Shown: positions 25,695-35,955, counted from the stretch's first letter. The stretch is DNA of 49,842 nucleotides from Tsukamurella sp. 8F (GCF_029167375.1 NZ_JARFTP010000029.1:1-49842); one strand, 5' to 3'. Made by a program: numbers and translations. Notes: generated by a model from the letters alone, not told the origin.

Positions 25695-27716
25695 TCAGCC
25701 GTCGAGGCGCTTCAATGCGCCGAGGACCACCTGCTTGTCCGTCGTCTCCCAGAACGGCGGCAGGGTGGCGCGGAGGAATCCGCTGTAGCGCGCGGTGGCG
25801 AGGCGAGGATCGAGAACGGCGACGACGCCGCGATCGTCGACCGATCGCAGCAGCCGGCCGACTCCCTGCGCGAGCAGCAGAGCCGCGTGAGTGGCCGCGA
25901 CGCTGATGAATCCGTTGCCGCCCCGGGCCTCGACGGCGCGTTGCCGTGCGGTGAGCAGGGGATCGTCGGGACGCGGGAACGGGATACGGTCGATGATGAC
26001 CAGTGACAGAGATGGCCCCGGCACGTCGACGCCCTGCCACAGGCTGAGGGTGCCGAACAGTGACGTCGCGGGGTCGGCGGCGAAGTCGCGCACCAGCTGA
26101 CCCGTCGCGCCCTCGCCCTGGCACAGGATCGGCGTGTCGACGCGCTCACGTAGCGCGGCGGCAGCGGCTTTGGCGGCCCGGGTCGAGCTGAAGAGGCCGA
26201 GCGTGCGTCCGCCCGCCGCTGTGAGGAGCTCGGCGATCTCGTCGAGCATCTGCGGCGCGGTGCCGTCCCGGCCGGGCGGGGGCATGGACTTGGCGACGTA
26301 CAGGATGCCCGAGCGCGCGTGGTCGAAGGGTGACCCCACATCCAGGTGCGACCACTCGAGGGTGTGCTCGGGGTTCTTGCCTGTGGCGAGGCTCGGATCC
26401 CGCTGCGGCTCAGTGGGGTTCCGGGTCAGCCCCCATGCGCCGGCAGCGCTGTCGAAGGTGCCGCCCACCGCGAGCGTCGCGGACGTGAGGACCACCGTCG
26501 ACTCACCGAACAGGCGGCTGCGCAGCAACCCGCCCACCGACAGTGGCGCGATCATCAGAGTGCGGCGGAATCCGCCCTTGATCGGCACATCAGCGGTCCA
26601 CACGACGTCGTAGCGCTTGGACTCGTCGGGCTCGTCGAATGCCGTGAGCACACGTACCGCGGTGTCGTGCACTTCGTCGAGCGCGGTCAGCGCTGCGCTG
26701 CGGGCCGCCGCGGCGTCGGCGTCCAGGTTCGCCCCACGCGCCGGGCCGACGGCGGTCCGGGTCGCCCACGCGGCGTCGCGCACAGCAGCAAGGGCGGAGG
26801 CGCCGTCGGGTAGGGATAGCCAGCGCCGGGTCCCCACATCCTCGAGGAGCGAGCCGAGGCCCTCGCTCGCGGCGATCATCGCGTCGGCGATCTCGTCCTC
26901 CACCAGCTTGCCCGCACGGCGCGCGGCGGCGGCGACGGTGCCCGCGGTGAGTTCTGCCGTCGCGACCGAGGTGACCCGGTCGACGAGCTCGTGAGCCTCG
27001 TCCACGATCACCGCATCGTGATCGGGAAGGACGTTGACATCGGTCATAGCGTCGATCGCGAGCAGCGCGTGGTTGGTGACGACCACGTCGACCCGGCCCG
27101 TCTGCTTGCGGGCTTCCTCGGCGAAGCAGTCCTGGCCGTACGTGCAGTTGCTCGCCCCCAAGCACTCTCGTGCGCCCACGCTCACCAGCCGCCACGCCTG
27201 GTCGCTCACGCCGGGCTCGATCTCGTCGCGGTCGCCGGTCTCGGTGTCCGACGACCATTCGCGTAACCGCTTGATCTCGCGGCCCATGCGGGACGCCGCG
27301 AACGGGTCGAACAGCTCCGCCGAGTCCGGCTCGGAGGCCGCCGAGCTGTGTAGCTTGTTCAGGCACAGGTAGTTGCCGCGGCCCTTGAGGATCGCGAACG
27401 TGGGTTCGCGTCCGAGGTCGGACTTCAGGGCCTTCGACAGACGCGGGAGGTCGCGGTCGACCAGCTGGCGTTGCAGGGCGATGGTCGCCGTGCTCACTAC
27501 AACGGTGTTTCCGGTGGTGACCGCGTGCCGCATCGCGGGTACCAGGTACGCGAGTGACTTCCCGGTGCCCGTACCGGCCTGCACGGCGAGGTGTTCGCCC
27601 GTGTCCAGGGAGTGCGCGACCGCCGCTGCCATCCGTACCTGGCCGTCGCGTCGGGTGCCGCCCAGCGCGCCGACGGCGTTGTCGAGCAGACGCGGAACGA
27701 TGGGCGGTTCGGGCAC
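25695..27716 (-). CDS. dinG: ATP-dependent DNA helicase, DinG/XPD-like iron-sulfur family
   Basis: 673 residues, SF2 helicase of the DinG type. Walker A AGTGTGKS (47–54), DEAH box in VIVDEAHELVD, and the four-cysteine Fe-S insert between them (NYLC ... ECLGASNCTYGQDCF). The C-terminal helicase motifs include LSLWQGVDVPGPSLSLVIIDRIPF and QGVGRLLRS. Expected to unwind forked, D-loop or R-loop structures 5'-to-3' during repair. GTG start, apparently leaderless; the -10 overlaps the stop codon of the upstream lysR gene. It occupies the same place left of pncB as M. tuberculosis Rv1329c. Confidence 0.93.
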   Translation of the reverse strand: MPEPPIVPRLLDNAVGALGGTRRDGQVRMAAAVAHSLDTGEHLAVQAGTGTGKSLAYLVPAMRHAVTTGNTVVVSTATIALQRQLVDRDLPRLSKALKSDLGREPTFAILKGRGNYLCLNKLHSSAASEPDSAELFDPFAASRMGREIKRLREWSSDTETGDRDEIEPGVSDQAWRLVSVGARECLGASNCTYGQDCFAEEARKQTGRVDVVVTNHALLAIDAMTDVNVLPDHDAVIVDEAHELVDRVTSVATAELTAGTVAAAARRAGKLVEDEIADAMIAASEGLGSLLEDVGTRRWLSLPDGASALAAVRDAAWATRTAVGPARGANLDADAAAARSAALTALDEVHDTAVRVLTAFDEPDESKRYDVVWTADVPIKGGFRRTLMIAPLSVGGLLRSRLFGESTVVLTSATLAVGGTFDSAAGAWGLTRNPTEPQRDPSLATGKNPEHTLEWSHLDVGSPFDHARSGILYVAKSMPPPGRDGTAPQMLDEIAELLTAAGGRTLGLFSSTRAAKAAAAALRERVDTPILCQGEGATGQLVRDFAADPATSLFGTLSLWQGVDVPGPSLSLVIIDRIPFPRPDDPLLTARQRAVEARGGNGFISVAATHAALLLAQGVGRLLRSVDDRGVVAVLDPRLATARYSGFLRATLPPFWETTDKQVVLGALKRLDG

Positions 27717-27722
27717 CGGGCG

Positions 27723-27728
27723 AGTTTA
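27723..27728 (-). promoter_or_regulatory. -10 box of leaderless dinG promoter overlapping the lysR stop
   Basis: TAAACT on the minus strand, then 6 nt, then the GTG at 27716. Its first three bases are the TAA stop codon of the upstream lysR gene. Confidence 0.55.
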
Positions 27729-28595
27729 CCGGGACGTCAGGTGCCGCAGCAGTGTGGCCGCCAGCGTCCGCGCCGCTCCCGACGGTGCCGTGCGTGTCGC
27801 CAACGACAGGTGGTTGGGTGCCGAGCCCGAGATCGCGACCGACGGTGCTCCGCCCGTCATCGAGCGCGACAGGATCGTCACGCCGGCGCCGTGTGCCGCG
27901 AGCTGCAGCAGCGCGTCGGGGGAGTGGGCCTGGACGGCGACGTCGAGTGCCACCGAATGCGCGGCGCACGTCGCGTCGAGCGCCGCACGTACTCCCGTGC
28001 CCGGTGGCAGGCAGAGGATCGTCTCCGCGGTCAGGTGTTTCGGTGTGATCGGCGCGCGCCGCCGTGTCCAGGGGTGGCCCTCGGGAACGACGGCGACCAG
28101 CGGCTCCGTGAGAAGCGTGCGCGACTCGAGCGTGTCCGGAAGGGGATGAGCGTGCGCTACGAGGGCGACGTCGAGCGTGCCGCTGTGCAGGTCCCGCACG
28201 AGCGGGTCGGAGTTGCCCTCCGTCACCTCGACGGTGACCGCCGGGTGATCGTGACGGAACTCCGCGAAGCCTGCCAGGAAGCCGGGTATCGCACAGCCGA
28301 TGACGGTGCCCAGCCGCACATGCCCGCGGTCGAGTCCGGCGAGTTCGTCTGCGGCCGTGCGCAGATCGTCGACACTGCGTAGCGCCGCGCGGGCGTAGGG
28401 GAGGAGCTGCTCACCCTCGGCCGTCGGCGCGACGCTACGCGTCCCCCGCTGGAACAGGCGGTGGCCGAGCTCCCGCTCGAGCTTTCCGATCTGCGCGGAC
28501 ACCCCTGACTGGCTGACCTGCAGGACGTCCGCGGCCGCGGTGAACGAACCCTGATCGGTGACCGCGATCAGGTAGCGCAGCTGATGAAGCTCCAT
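27726..28595 (-). CDS. LysR-family transcriptional regulator
   Basis: 289 residues. The N-terminal winged HTH is typical (MELHQLRYLIAVTDQGSFT, then VSQSGVSAQIGKLERELG), with a linker helix and a periplasmic-binding-like effector domain. It is divergent from a small NTF2-like gene across 70 bp that contain a dyad, the usual arrangement for a LysR activator and its target. The ATG start has TAGCAT 8 nt upstream, possibly leaderless. The inducer is unknown. Confidence 0.9.
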   Translation of the reverse strand: MELHQLRYLIAVTDQGSFTAAADVLQVSQSGVSAQIGKLERELGHRLFQRGTRSVAPTAEGEQLLPYARAALRSVDDLRTAADELAGLDRGHVRLGTVIGCAIPGFLAGFAEFRHDHPAVTVEVTEGNSDPLVRDLHSGTLDVALVAHAHPLPDTLESRTLLTEPLVAVVPEGHPWTRRRAPITPKHLTAETILCLPPGTGVRAALDATCAAHSVALDVAVQAHSPDALLQLAAHGAGVTILSRSMTGGAPSVAISGSAPNHLSLATRTAPSGAARTLAATLLRHLTSR

Positions 28596-28615
28596 AACTA
28601 TTAATGCTAGCTCAT

Positions 28616-28628
28616 AGCTGATTCAGCT
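28616..28628. promoter_or_regulatory. inverted repeat in the lysR/NTF2-like divergent region
   Basis: AGCTGA-T-TCAGCT, a perfect 6-1-6 dyad midway between the two start codons. A candidate LysR-binding site. TTGGAC at 28630–28635 could be the -35 of the plus-strand gene, but no good -10 follows. Confidence 0.45.
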
Positions 28629-28665
28629 GTTGGACTAATGAGTTCTCCGGTCTCACGATGGACTC

Positions 28666-29022
28666 ATGACAAAGACACCCACACCCCGTGAGATCGCAGA
28701 GCTCTACCTGGACTGTTGGCAGCGCAAGGACTTCGAGCCGCTGCGACCCCACCTTGCCGAGGATGTGACGTTCGACGGCGTCTTCGGCTCCACACGCGGC
28801 GTCGAGGACTTCCTCGCCGGGCTCGCCGGGATGGCGGCAGGCACCCGGGAGGTGACACTGGTGCGCCGGCTCGCCGACGACACCGATGCCATGACATGGT
28901 TCGACCTGGTGATGGGTGACGCGCCCGCAACCGCCACCGTCAACTGGACCCACGTGGAGGACGGTCTCGTCACCGCCGTCCGCGTGACCTTCGACCCGCG
29001 CGAGATCCTCGCCGCGGGGTAG
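28666..29022 (+). CDS. NTF2-like / SnoaL-like small protein
   Basis: 118 residues with the cone-shaped NTF2-like pattern: an N-terminal helix (REIAELYLDCWQRKDFEPL), HLAEDVTFDGVFGSTRGVEDFLAGLAGM, then alternating beta strands ending in VTFDPREILAAG. The family contains isomerases, dehydratases and non-catalytic binders, so no reaction can be named. It is divergent from the LysR regulator and probably its target. The gene ends 26 bp before the convergent pncA stop. Confidence 0.75.
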   Translation: MTKTPTPREIAELYLDCWQRKDFEPLRPHLAEDVTFDGVFGSTRGVEDFLAGLAGMAAGTREVTLVRRLADDTDAMTWFDLVMGDAPATATVNWTHVEDGLVTAVRVTFDPREILAAG

Positions 29023-29048
29023 CTCTGGCCGCACCGCGCTCGCGGATG

Positions 29049-29597
29049 TCAGCCGCGGACCACCTCGATTCCAGCGGAGGTCATCTCGTCGAGCGCGGCG
29101 GCGGTGGAGCCGGGCGCGACGCCTGCCGTGTAGTCCACCAGCACGCGTACGGAGAGCCCCGTGCGTACGCCGTCGAGGGCCGTGGCGCGGACGCAGTGGT
29201 CGGTCGCGATGCCCACCACATCGACAGACGTGATCCCTTGTTCCGCAAGCCAATCCGCAAGCGATTCGCCGTCGGCCGACGCCCCCTCGAAACCCGAGTA
29301 GGCCGCCGTGTACTCCCCCTTCGAGAACACGACGGTGCCCTCGGGCAGCGTCAATGCGGGATGGAAGTCCGCGCCGGGAGTGCCGACCCGGCAGTGCGGG
29401 GGCCACGAGTCGACGTAGTCCGGGTCGTCGGAGAAGTGCGGCCCGGGGTCGATATGCCAGTCGCGCGTGGCCACCACCGTGCCGTACCGGGCTGCGAGCG
29501 CGCTCACCGCGGCGGCGACGGCGGAGCCGCCGTCGACGGCCAGGGACCCGCCCTCGCAGAAGTCGTTCTGTACATCCACGACGATGAGGGCGGTCAT
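29049..29597 (-). CDS. pncA: nicotinamidase
   Basis: 182 residues, cysteine-hydrolase (isochorismatase-like) fold. The catalytic triad Asp8 (VVDVQND), Lys93 (FSKGEY) and Cys135 (ATDHCVRA), and the metal ligands Asp46, His48, His54 with His68, match the mycobacterial enzyme. It deamidates nicotinamide to nicotinate, the substrate of the enzyme encoded just upstream. ATG start overlapping the pncB stop (ATGA). By family knowledge this enzyme also activates the drug pyrazinamide. Confidence 0.93.
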   Translation of the reverse strand: MTALIVVDVQNDFCEGGSLAVDGGSAVAAAVSALAARYGTVVATRDWHIDPGPHFSDDPDYVDSWPPHCRVGTPGADFHPALTLPEGTVVFSKGEYTAAYSGFEGASADGESLADWLAEQGITSVDVVGIATDHCVRATALDGVRTGLSVRVLVDYTAGVAPGSTAAALDEMTSAGIEVVRG

Positions 29598-30937
29598 GAG
29601 CGGGCCTCGAAGCGTGTCGGGATCGCGGGCTCGCCGTGCGACAGGCCGAGGCCCTCCCACGGCAGCGACACCAGGGCCGCGCGTAGGCGCTCTCGCGCGT
29701 CCTCGAGCGTCGGTAGCGACAGGGCGGTGTCCCCGCCCCGCACCAGCGGGATCTGCAGGGGCGTGGCAGTCAGGCGGGCGGGCACGCGCGGCTCGACGTC
29801 GCGCGGCGACAGGACCTCCTCGACGATGGTCCCCGTCGACTTCGCGAGCCGTACCGCGCGCTTCTCGCCGCCGTGGGTCTCCTTGTGGGAACTGCGTTTC
29901 GCAACGGGTACGCCGTCGACCTCGACGAGCTTGTAGACCATCCCCGCGGTAGGTGCCCCGGAGCCCGTGACGAGCGAGGTACCGACCCCGTACACGTCGA
30001 TCGGCTCCGCTCGGAGCGCGCCGATCGCGTACTCGTCGAGGTCGCCGGACACCACGATCTTCGTTCCCGTCGCGCCGAGCGAGTCCAGTTGCGCGCGGAC
30101 CTGGCGCGTGATGATGCCGAGATCGCCCGAGTCGATGCGGACGCCACCCAGCCCGGGCCCCGCCGCGCGCACGGCGCGGTTCACGCCCTCGGTGATGTCG
30201 TAGGTGTCGACCAGCAGCGTGGTGGCCGCGCCCTGGGCCGCGACCTGCGCGGCGAAGGCCGCCTCCTCGTCGGCACCGTCCGGCCCGGTGTGCAGCAGCG
30301 TGAACGCGTGCGCAGCGGTCCCGCCCGACGGCACACCGAAAGTGCGCGCGGCCTCGACGTTCGACGTCGAGGTGAAGCCCGCGAGGTACGCGGCGCGCGC
30401 GGCGGCGACGGCGGCGATCTCGTGCGTGCGTCGCGTGCCCATCTCGATCAGCGGTCGCCCCGCCGCCGCGGAGACCATGCGTGCGGCCGCGGCGGCGATC
30501 GCGCTGTCGTGGTTGAGGATCGACAGCACCAGGGTCTCCAGCAGGACCGCCTCCGCGAACGAAGAACGCACGGTGAGGATCGGGGACCCCGGGAAGTAGA
30601 TCTCACCCTCCGGATACCCGTCGATGTCGCCGGAGAAGCGGTAGTCCGCGAGCCAGTCCACGGTTTCGGCGTCGAGGAAGGTCCGCGCGATATCGAGTTC
30701 GGCTTCGCCGAAACGGAACCGCTGCAGCGCCTCGAGCACGCGCCCGGTCCCGGCGACCACTCCGTAGCGGCGTCCGTCGGGCAGTCGCCGCGCGAAGACC
30801 TCGAACACGCACGGACGGTGCGCGGTGCCGTCCCGCAGCGCCGCTGCCAGCATCGTCAGCTCGTATTGATCGGTGAGCAGCCCCGTGCTGGCCGGCCCGG
30901 GATATGCGCCGGGCGGGGCTGTCGTCTCGTGGGTCAC
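29594..30937 (-). CDS. pncB: nicotinate phosphoribosyltransferase
   Basis: 447 residues with the NAPRTase blocks: [15 protein letters not shown] at the N-terminus, [29 protein letters not shown], and the active-site loops [17 protein letters not shown] and [16 protein letters not shown]. It converts nicotinate and PRPP to nicotinate mononucleotide in NAD salvage. GTG 30937 is preferred to an ATG 27 bp upstream because a TAGGGT box lies exactly 7 nt before it. The pncA gene follows in the same operon, giving both steps from nicotinamide to NaMN. Divergent from clpS. Confidence 0.94.
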   Translation of the reverse strand: MTHETTAPPGAYPGPASTGLLTDQYELTMLAAALRDGTAHRPCVFEVFARRLPDGRRYGVVAGTGRVLEALQRFRFGEAELDIARTFLDAETVDWLADYRFSGDIDGYPEGEIYFPGSPILTVRSSFAEAVLLETLVLSILNHDSAIAAAAARMVSAAAGRPLIEMGTRRTHEIAAVAAARAAYLAGFTSTSNVEAARTFGVPSGGTAAHAFTLLHTGPDGADEEAAFAAQVAAQGAATTLLVDTYDITEGVNRAVRAAGPGLGGVRIDSGDLGIITRQVRAQLDSLGATGTKIVVSGDLDEYAIGALRAEPIDVYGVGTSLVTGSGAPTAGMVYKLVEVDGVPVAKRSSHKETHGGEKRAVRLAKSTGTIVEEVLSPRDVEPRVPARLTATPLQIPLVRGGDTALSLPTLEDARERLRAALVSLPWEGLGLSHGEPAIPTRFEARS

Positions 30938-30943
30938 ACTGGG

Positions 30944-30949
30944 TACCCT
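30944..30949 (+). promoter_or_regulatory. -10 box of leaderless clpS promoter
   Basis: TACCCT, then 7 nt, then the ATG at 30957. It shares five base pairs with the minus-strand -10 of pncB. Confidence 0.65.
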
Positions 30950-30950
30950 A
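30945..30950 (-). promoter_or_regulatory. -10 box of leaderless pncB promoter
   Basis: TAGGGT on the minus strand, then 7 nt, then the GTG at 30937. It overlaps the clpS -10, so both cannot be opened at once. Confidence 0.65.
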
Positions 30951-30956
30951 GAACCT

Positions 30957-31271
30957 ATGAGCAACCACGGCGAAGCTGTACCGGGGGTGGGCCCGAGCTC
31001 GGCAGCGCTTCTGGAGCGTCAGGAAGAGCAGTCGGTGGACAAGCCATGGTTGACGGTCGTGTGGGACGACCCTGTCAACCTCATGTCGTACGTGACGTTC
31101 GTGTTCCGCAAGCTCTTCGGTTTCAGCACCGCCAAGGCCAAGGAATTGATGATGCAGGTGCACACGGAGGGGCGAGCCGTCGTATCGACCGGGGACCGCG
31201 ACAAGGTCGAGGGCGACGTCCGCAAGCTGCATGCCGCCGGCCTATGGGCGACGATGCAGCGCGACTCGTAG
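30957..31271 (+). CDS. clpS: ATP-dependent Clp protease adaptor ClpS
   Basis: 104 residues: a variable N-terminal tail, then the ClpS core beginning [24 protein letters not shown] and ending [17 protein letters not shown]. It binds N-degron substrates and the N-domain of ClpC/ClpA, and hands them to ClpP. The ATG at 30957 agrees with a leaderless start; an in-frame ATG 84 bp upstream lies over pncB. It is followed after 6 nt by the DUF2017 gene, as in mycobacteria. Confidence 0.93.
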   Translation: MSNHGEAVPGVGPSSAALLERQEEQSVDKPWLTVVWDDPVNLMSYVTFVFRKLFGFSTAKAKELMMQVHTEGRAVVSTGDRDKVEGDVRKLHAAGLWATMQRDS

Positions 31272-31277
31272 GGATCT

Positions 31278-31865
31278 ATGCGCAACTGGGCCGCTAAGCG
31301 TGGCATCGACGGCATCCATTACGTCTCCAAGATGTCCGCCCACGAGGTAGGCATCGTCCGTTCGCTGGTCTCGTCGCTGGTCGAACTCCTCGACGAGCGT
31401 GAGGGCAGCGCCCCGCACGACGAACTGGCCGAACTGACCGGCCTGCGGACCGGGCACTCGGATGCGCCGTCCGACGGGCCGCTGCAGCGTCTCCTGCCGG
31501 ACTTCTACCGGCCCGATGAGGCGGGCGACGACGGTGTCTCGCGGGAGTTCGCCGGAGATCTCAACGCTGCGCTCCGCTCGCTCAACGAGCCCGAGATCAT
31601 CGACGCGAAGCGCTCCGCGGCACAGACCGTGCTGGCGACTCTGCCCGAGCACGCGGGCAAGGTCTCGCTCACCGAGGAGCAGGCCGCCGACTGGCTCACC
31701 GCCGTCAACGATGTGCGGCTCGCGCTCGGCTCGCTACTCGATATCACCGCCGACCACCCTGAGGGGCGCCCGGGCATCGACCCGGCGCGGATCGACATGT
31801 ACCACTGGCTCTCGGCCCTGTTGGACGTGCTGGTCACCGCGATGCTGGAGCGGGCGGGCGACTGA
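31278..31865 (+). CDS. DUF2017 family protein
   Basis: 195 residues, mostly helical, matching the actinobacterial DUF2017 family (Rv1332 position) next to clpS. Recognisable parts are the N-terminal RNWAAKRGIDGIHYVSKMSAHEVGIVR-type start and a C-terminal MYHWLSALLDVLVTAMLE. Role unknown; the fixed pairing with clpS suggests a link to protein turnover (inference). AGGGA lies just before the ATG, 6 nt after the clpS stop. Confidence 0.85.
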   Translation: MRNWAAKRGIDGIHYVSKMSAHEVGIVRSLVSSLVELLDEREGSAPHDELAELTGLRTGHSDAPSDGPLQRLLPDFYRPDEAGDDGVSREFAGDLNAALRSLNEPEIIDAKRSAAQTVLATLPEHAGKVSLTEEQAADWLTAVNDVRLALGSLLDITADHPEGRPGIDPARIDMYHWLSALLDVLVTAMLERAGD

Positions 31866-31881
31866 GTGGACGTTCCGCTCA
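31863..31881 (+). terminator. hairpin at the end of the DUF2017 gene
   Basis: TGAGTGGA-CGT-TCCGCTCA, an 8-bp stem with one G-T pair that starts at the stop codon. There is no T-run. It may attenuate rather than end transcription into mec. The following 90 bp hold nothing else apart from the mec ribosome site. Confidence 0.3.
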
Positions 31882-31971
31882 GCGCTGAACGAAACCCCGC
31901 CCTCAGGAATACCCGCCTGACCGGCCGCGTTGCCCGGAGGCGGCAGGAGACAGACCGCGAGGAGGTGACGG

Positions 31972-32382
31972 GTGCTGACGATCCGGCGTGAGCTGGTGGA
32001 CCGCATGATCGCGCACGCGCGGCGTGATCATCCGGACGAGGCGTGTGGCGTCATCGCCGGTCCCGAGGGCTCCGACCGCCCCGAGCGGTTCGTGGAGATG
32101 CTGAACGCCGAGCGGTCGCCCACGTTCTACCGCTTCGACTCCGGCGAGCAGCTTCGCGTGTGGCGGGAGATGGACGCGCGCGACGAGGAACCCGTCGTCG
32201 TATACCACTCGCACACGGCCACCGAGGCGTACCCGTCCCGCACCGACGTGAGCTTCGCATCCGAGCCGAACGCGCACTACGTGCTGGTCTCCACCCGCGA
32301 CCCAGAGGCCGCCGAGGTGCGCAGCTATCGCATCTCAGACGGCGCGGTCACCGAAGAGCCCATCGAGATCGAGGAGCAGTAG
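31972..32382 (+). CDS. mec: JAMM/MPN+ zinc metallopeptidase Mec (CysO-cysteine hydrolase)
   Basis: 136 residues with the complete JAMM motif: Glu23, then His79-Ser-His81 and Ser89-x2-Asp92 (YHSHTATEAYPSRTD). In the mycobacterial pathway Mec cuts cysteine from the C-terminus of the CysO–cysteine adduct. The GTG start has gaggaggtga upstream. It is followed directly by cysO (ATG immediately after the stop) and cysM, so all pathway-specific genes are together. Confidence 0.93.
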   Translation: MLTIRRELVDRMIAHARRDHPDEACGVIAGPEGSDRPERFVEMLNAERSPTFYRFDSGEQLRVWREMDARDEEPVVVYHSHTATEAYPSRTDVSFASEPNAHYVLVSTRDPEAAEVRSYRISDGAVTEEPIEIEEQ

Positions 32383-33644
<1,262 letters not shown>

Positions 33645-33686
33645 CCGGACGGCCGATCCCGTAACGGCCTATCGAGGAGAAGCGCC

Positions 33687-34328
33687 ATGACTTCCTATCC
33701 GAGCATGCGGCCCGCCGCCGTCCCCTCCACTGGCGGCCGGGGCCGGGCGATACGGAACGCCCTCGTCACCATCGTGCTGTTCGTCGGGGCGTTGTGGCTC
33801 ATCGAGCTCGTCGACGTGGCCGACCATCACAGCCTCGACAGGTGGGGCATCCTGCCGCGCACCGAGGAGGGGCTCCGCGGTATCGCATTCGCGCCGCTGC
33901 TGCACGCCGGGTGGGACCACCTGGCGAGCAACTCCGTGCCGGCGCTCGTGTTGGGCTTCGTCGGGTTACTCGCGGGGGCCGCCCGCTTCCTGTCGGCGAC
34001 GGTGTTCGTCTGGCTGTTCTCGGGTGCCGGAGTGTGGCTCACGGGACAGGGGCACACCGTGACCATCGGCCTGTCCGGCGTGATCTTCGGATGGATGACG
34101 TACCTGGTGGTGCGGGGATTCTTCAACAAGAGCATCGTTCAGATACTCGTCGGCGTGGTACTGCTGGTGCTATACGGAACGATGTTCCTGGGCGTCCTCC
34201 CGGGGCAGCCCGGTGTCTCGTGGCAGGCGCACCTGTTCGGCGCGATCGGAGGAGTCCTGGCGGCGGCCGCCCTGGGGCGCCCGAAACATCGGACTTCCAA
34301 ACAGGTTGACGTGATGGCCACCGGATAG
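33687..34328 (+). CDS. rhomboid-family intramembrane serine protease
   Basis: 213 residues with about six membrane helices. The rhomboid signature is present: HAGWDHLASNSVP (the HxxxN element), catalytic Ser130 in GLSGVIFGW and catalytic His182 in SWQAHLFGAIGG. The ATG has gaggagaa upstream. It occupies the Rv1337 position after cysM. In M. tuberculosis murI follows; here it does not, and the MBL gene comes directly. Substrates unknown. Confidence 0.9.
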   Translation: MTSYPSMRPAAVPSTGGRGRAIRNALVTIVLFVGALWLIELVDVADHHSLDRWGILPRTEEGLRGIAFAPLLHAGWDHLASNSVPALVLGFVGLLAGAARFLSATVFVWLFSGAGVWLTGQGHTVTIGLSGVIFGWMTYLVVRGFFNKSIVQILVGVVLLVLYGTMFLGVLPGQPGVSWQAHLFGAIGGVLAAAALGRPKHRTSKQVDVMATG

Positions 34329-34344
34329 GCGTGTATCTGGCAGC

Positions 34345-35115
34345 ATGTTGCACATGCGTCTGGAGATACTCGGGTGTTCCGGCAGCGTAGGCGGCCCCGG
34401 CGAGGCGTGCTCGGGTTACCTCCTCCAGGTCGAAGGGCACGAGCCGGTGGTCGTCGACTTCGGCCCCGGTGTCCTGGGCAGACTGCAGGAGCGTGTGGAC
34501 CCCAACTCGGTCACGATCCTCCTGTCGCACCTGCATGCCGACCACTGCCTGGATCTGCCGTCGCTGCTGGTCTGGCGTCGCTACCACCCTGTGCCGGCCG
34601 TGGGTCGGGCCCTGCTGTACGGGCCGTCGGACACCCCCGAGCGCATCGGGCGGGCATCGGCCGAGTCGGCGAGCTTCGTCGACGACATCGCGGACACGTT
34701 CGCTTTCATCCCCTGGGTCGAGGGGACCGACGTCGAGGTCGGTGGCTTCACCGTTCAGCCGCACACCATGTTCCACCCGCCGGAGTCGTACGGCCTGCGG
34801 ATCACGGCACCGTCGGGAAAGGTGCTCGCGTACAGCGGCGACAGCGGGGTGTGCGACGCCCTCGTCGAGGTGGCCCGGGATGCCGACCTGTTCCTGTGCG
34901 AGGCGAGCTGGACCCATGATCCCGAGAATCGCCCCCTGGGAGTGCACATCTCGGGATTCGAGGCCGGGGAGGCCGCCGCGAAAGCCGGGGCCAAGCGCCT
35001 GCTGCTGACCCATGTCCCGCCGTGGACGTCCCGTGACGAGGTGGTCGCGGAGGCCCGGTCAGCGTTCGACGGTCCCGTCGATGCGGTGCGGCAGGGCCAG
35101 GTCTTCGAACTCTGA
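34345..35115 (+). CDS. MBL-fold phosphodiesterase-like protein (Rv1339 family)
   Basis: 256 residues; 253 if the in-frame ATG at 34354 is used, which fits homologues better (MRLEILGCSGS). Metal-binding SHLHADHCLDLP with later ligands in YSGDSGVCDALVE, LCEASWTH and LLLTHVPPWTS: the RNase Z-like MBL class. The M. tuberculosis homologue Rv1339 has been described as an atypical cyclic-AMP phosphodiesterase, so the same activity is plausible. It follows the rhomboid gene at 16 nt and precedes rph, which has its own promoter. Confidence 0.87.
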   Translation: MLHMRLEILGCSGSVGGPGEACSGYLLQVEGHEPVVVDFGPGVLGRLQERVDPNSVTILLSHLHADHCLDLPSLLVWRRYHPVPAVGRALLYGPSDTPERIGRASAESASFVDDIADTFAFIPWVEGTDVEVGGFTVQPHTMFHPPESYGLRITAPSGKVLAYSGDSGVCDALVEVARDADLFLCEASWTHDPENRPLGVHISGFEAGEAAAKAGAKRLLLTHVPPWTSRDEVVAEARSAFDGPVDAVRQGQVFEL

Positions 35116-35159
35116 GATCCGTCGTCGTGGGGTCCGCCACGTGGGTGTCGACGGGGCCG

Positions 35160-35165
35160 TAGGGT
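35160..35165 (+). promoter_or_regulatory. -10 box of leaderless rph promoter
   Basis: TAGGGT, then 7 nt, then the GTG at 35173; the same hexamer and spacing as at pncB. Confidence 0.6.
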
Positions 35166-35172
35166 GGGGTCC

Positions 35173-35955
35173 GTGAGTAGACGCGCAGACGGCAGGGCCG
35201 ACGACGAACTCCGCCCCGTACGGATCGAGCGGGGTTTCACTCAGAATCCTGCGGGTTCTGTTCTCGTCGAGTTCGGTAACACCAAGGTGCTGTGCACCGC
35301 GAGTGTGGAGCTCGGTGTGCCCGGCTGGCGCCGCGGATCCGGTCTCGGCTGGCTCACCGCCGAATACGCGATGCTTCCCGGCGCCACGCATGAGCGCTCC
35401 CGTCGCGAGTCCACCAAGGGCAAGATCGGCGGGCGCACCCATGAGATCTCCCGCCTGGTCGGCCGGTCCCTGCGCGCGTGCATCGACCTCGCCGCGATCG
35501 GTGAGAACACCATCGCCATCGACTGCGATGTCCTGCAGGCGGACGGCGGCACCCGCACCGCGTCGATCACGGGCGCGTACGTCGCGCTGTGCGACGCGGT
35601 CACCTATCTCGCCGCCGCCGGGCGCCTCGCCGACCCGCAGCCGATCTCCTGTGCAATCGCGGCGATCTCGGTCGGTGTCGTAGACGGACGCGTGCGCCTA
35701 GACCTGCCGTACGAGGAGGATTCGCGCGCCGAGGTCGATATGAACGTCGTCGCCACCGACACCGGGACCCTCGTCGAGGTGCAGGGGACGGGCGAGGGTG
35801 CGACGTTCGCACGCACCACGCTCGACTGGATGCTCGATACCGCGGTCGCGGGCTGCGAGCAACTGTTCACCGTGCAGAAGGAGGCGCTCGCGGCGCCGTA
35901 CCCGGGCGTCCTGCCCGAGGCCGAAAGCGAGCCGAAGAAGAAGTTCGGCGCGTGA
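35173..35955 (+). CDS. rph: ribonuclease PH
   Basis: 260 residues, near-identical in block structure to mycobacterial Rph[19 protein letters not shown] at the start, the phosphate-binding [15 protein letters not shown], and [21 protein letters not shown] phosphorolytic 3'-5' exoribonuclease that trims tRNA 3' ends. The GTG at 35173 is preferred to the ATG at 35164 on the basis of homologue N-termini and the leaderless -10. Its stop overlaps the rdgB start (GTGA). Confidence 0.95.
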   Translation: MSRRADGRADDELRPVRIERGFTQNPAGSVLVEFGNTKVLCTASVELGVPGWRRGSGLGWLTAEYAMLPGATHERSRRESTKGKIGGRTHEISRLVGRSLRACIDLAAIGENTIAIDCDVLQADGGTRTASITGAYVALCDAVTYLAAAGRLADPQPISCAIAAISVGVVDGRVRLDLPYEEDSRAEVDMNVVATDTGTLVEVQGTGEGATFARTTLDWMLDTAVAGCEQLFTVQKEALAAPYPGVLPEAESEPKKKFGA

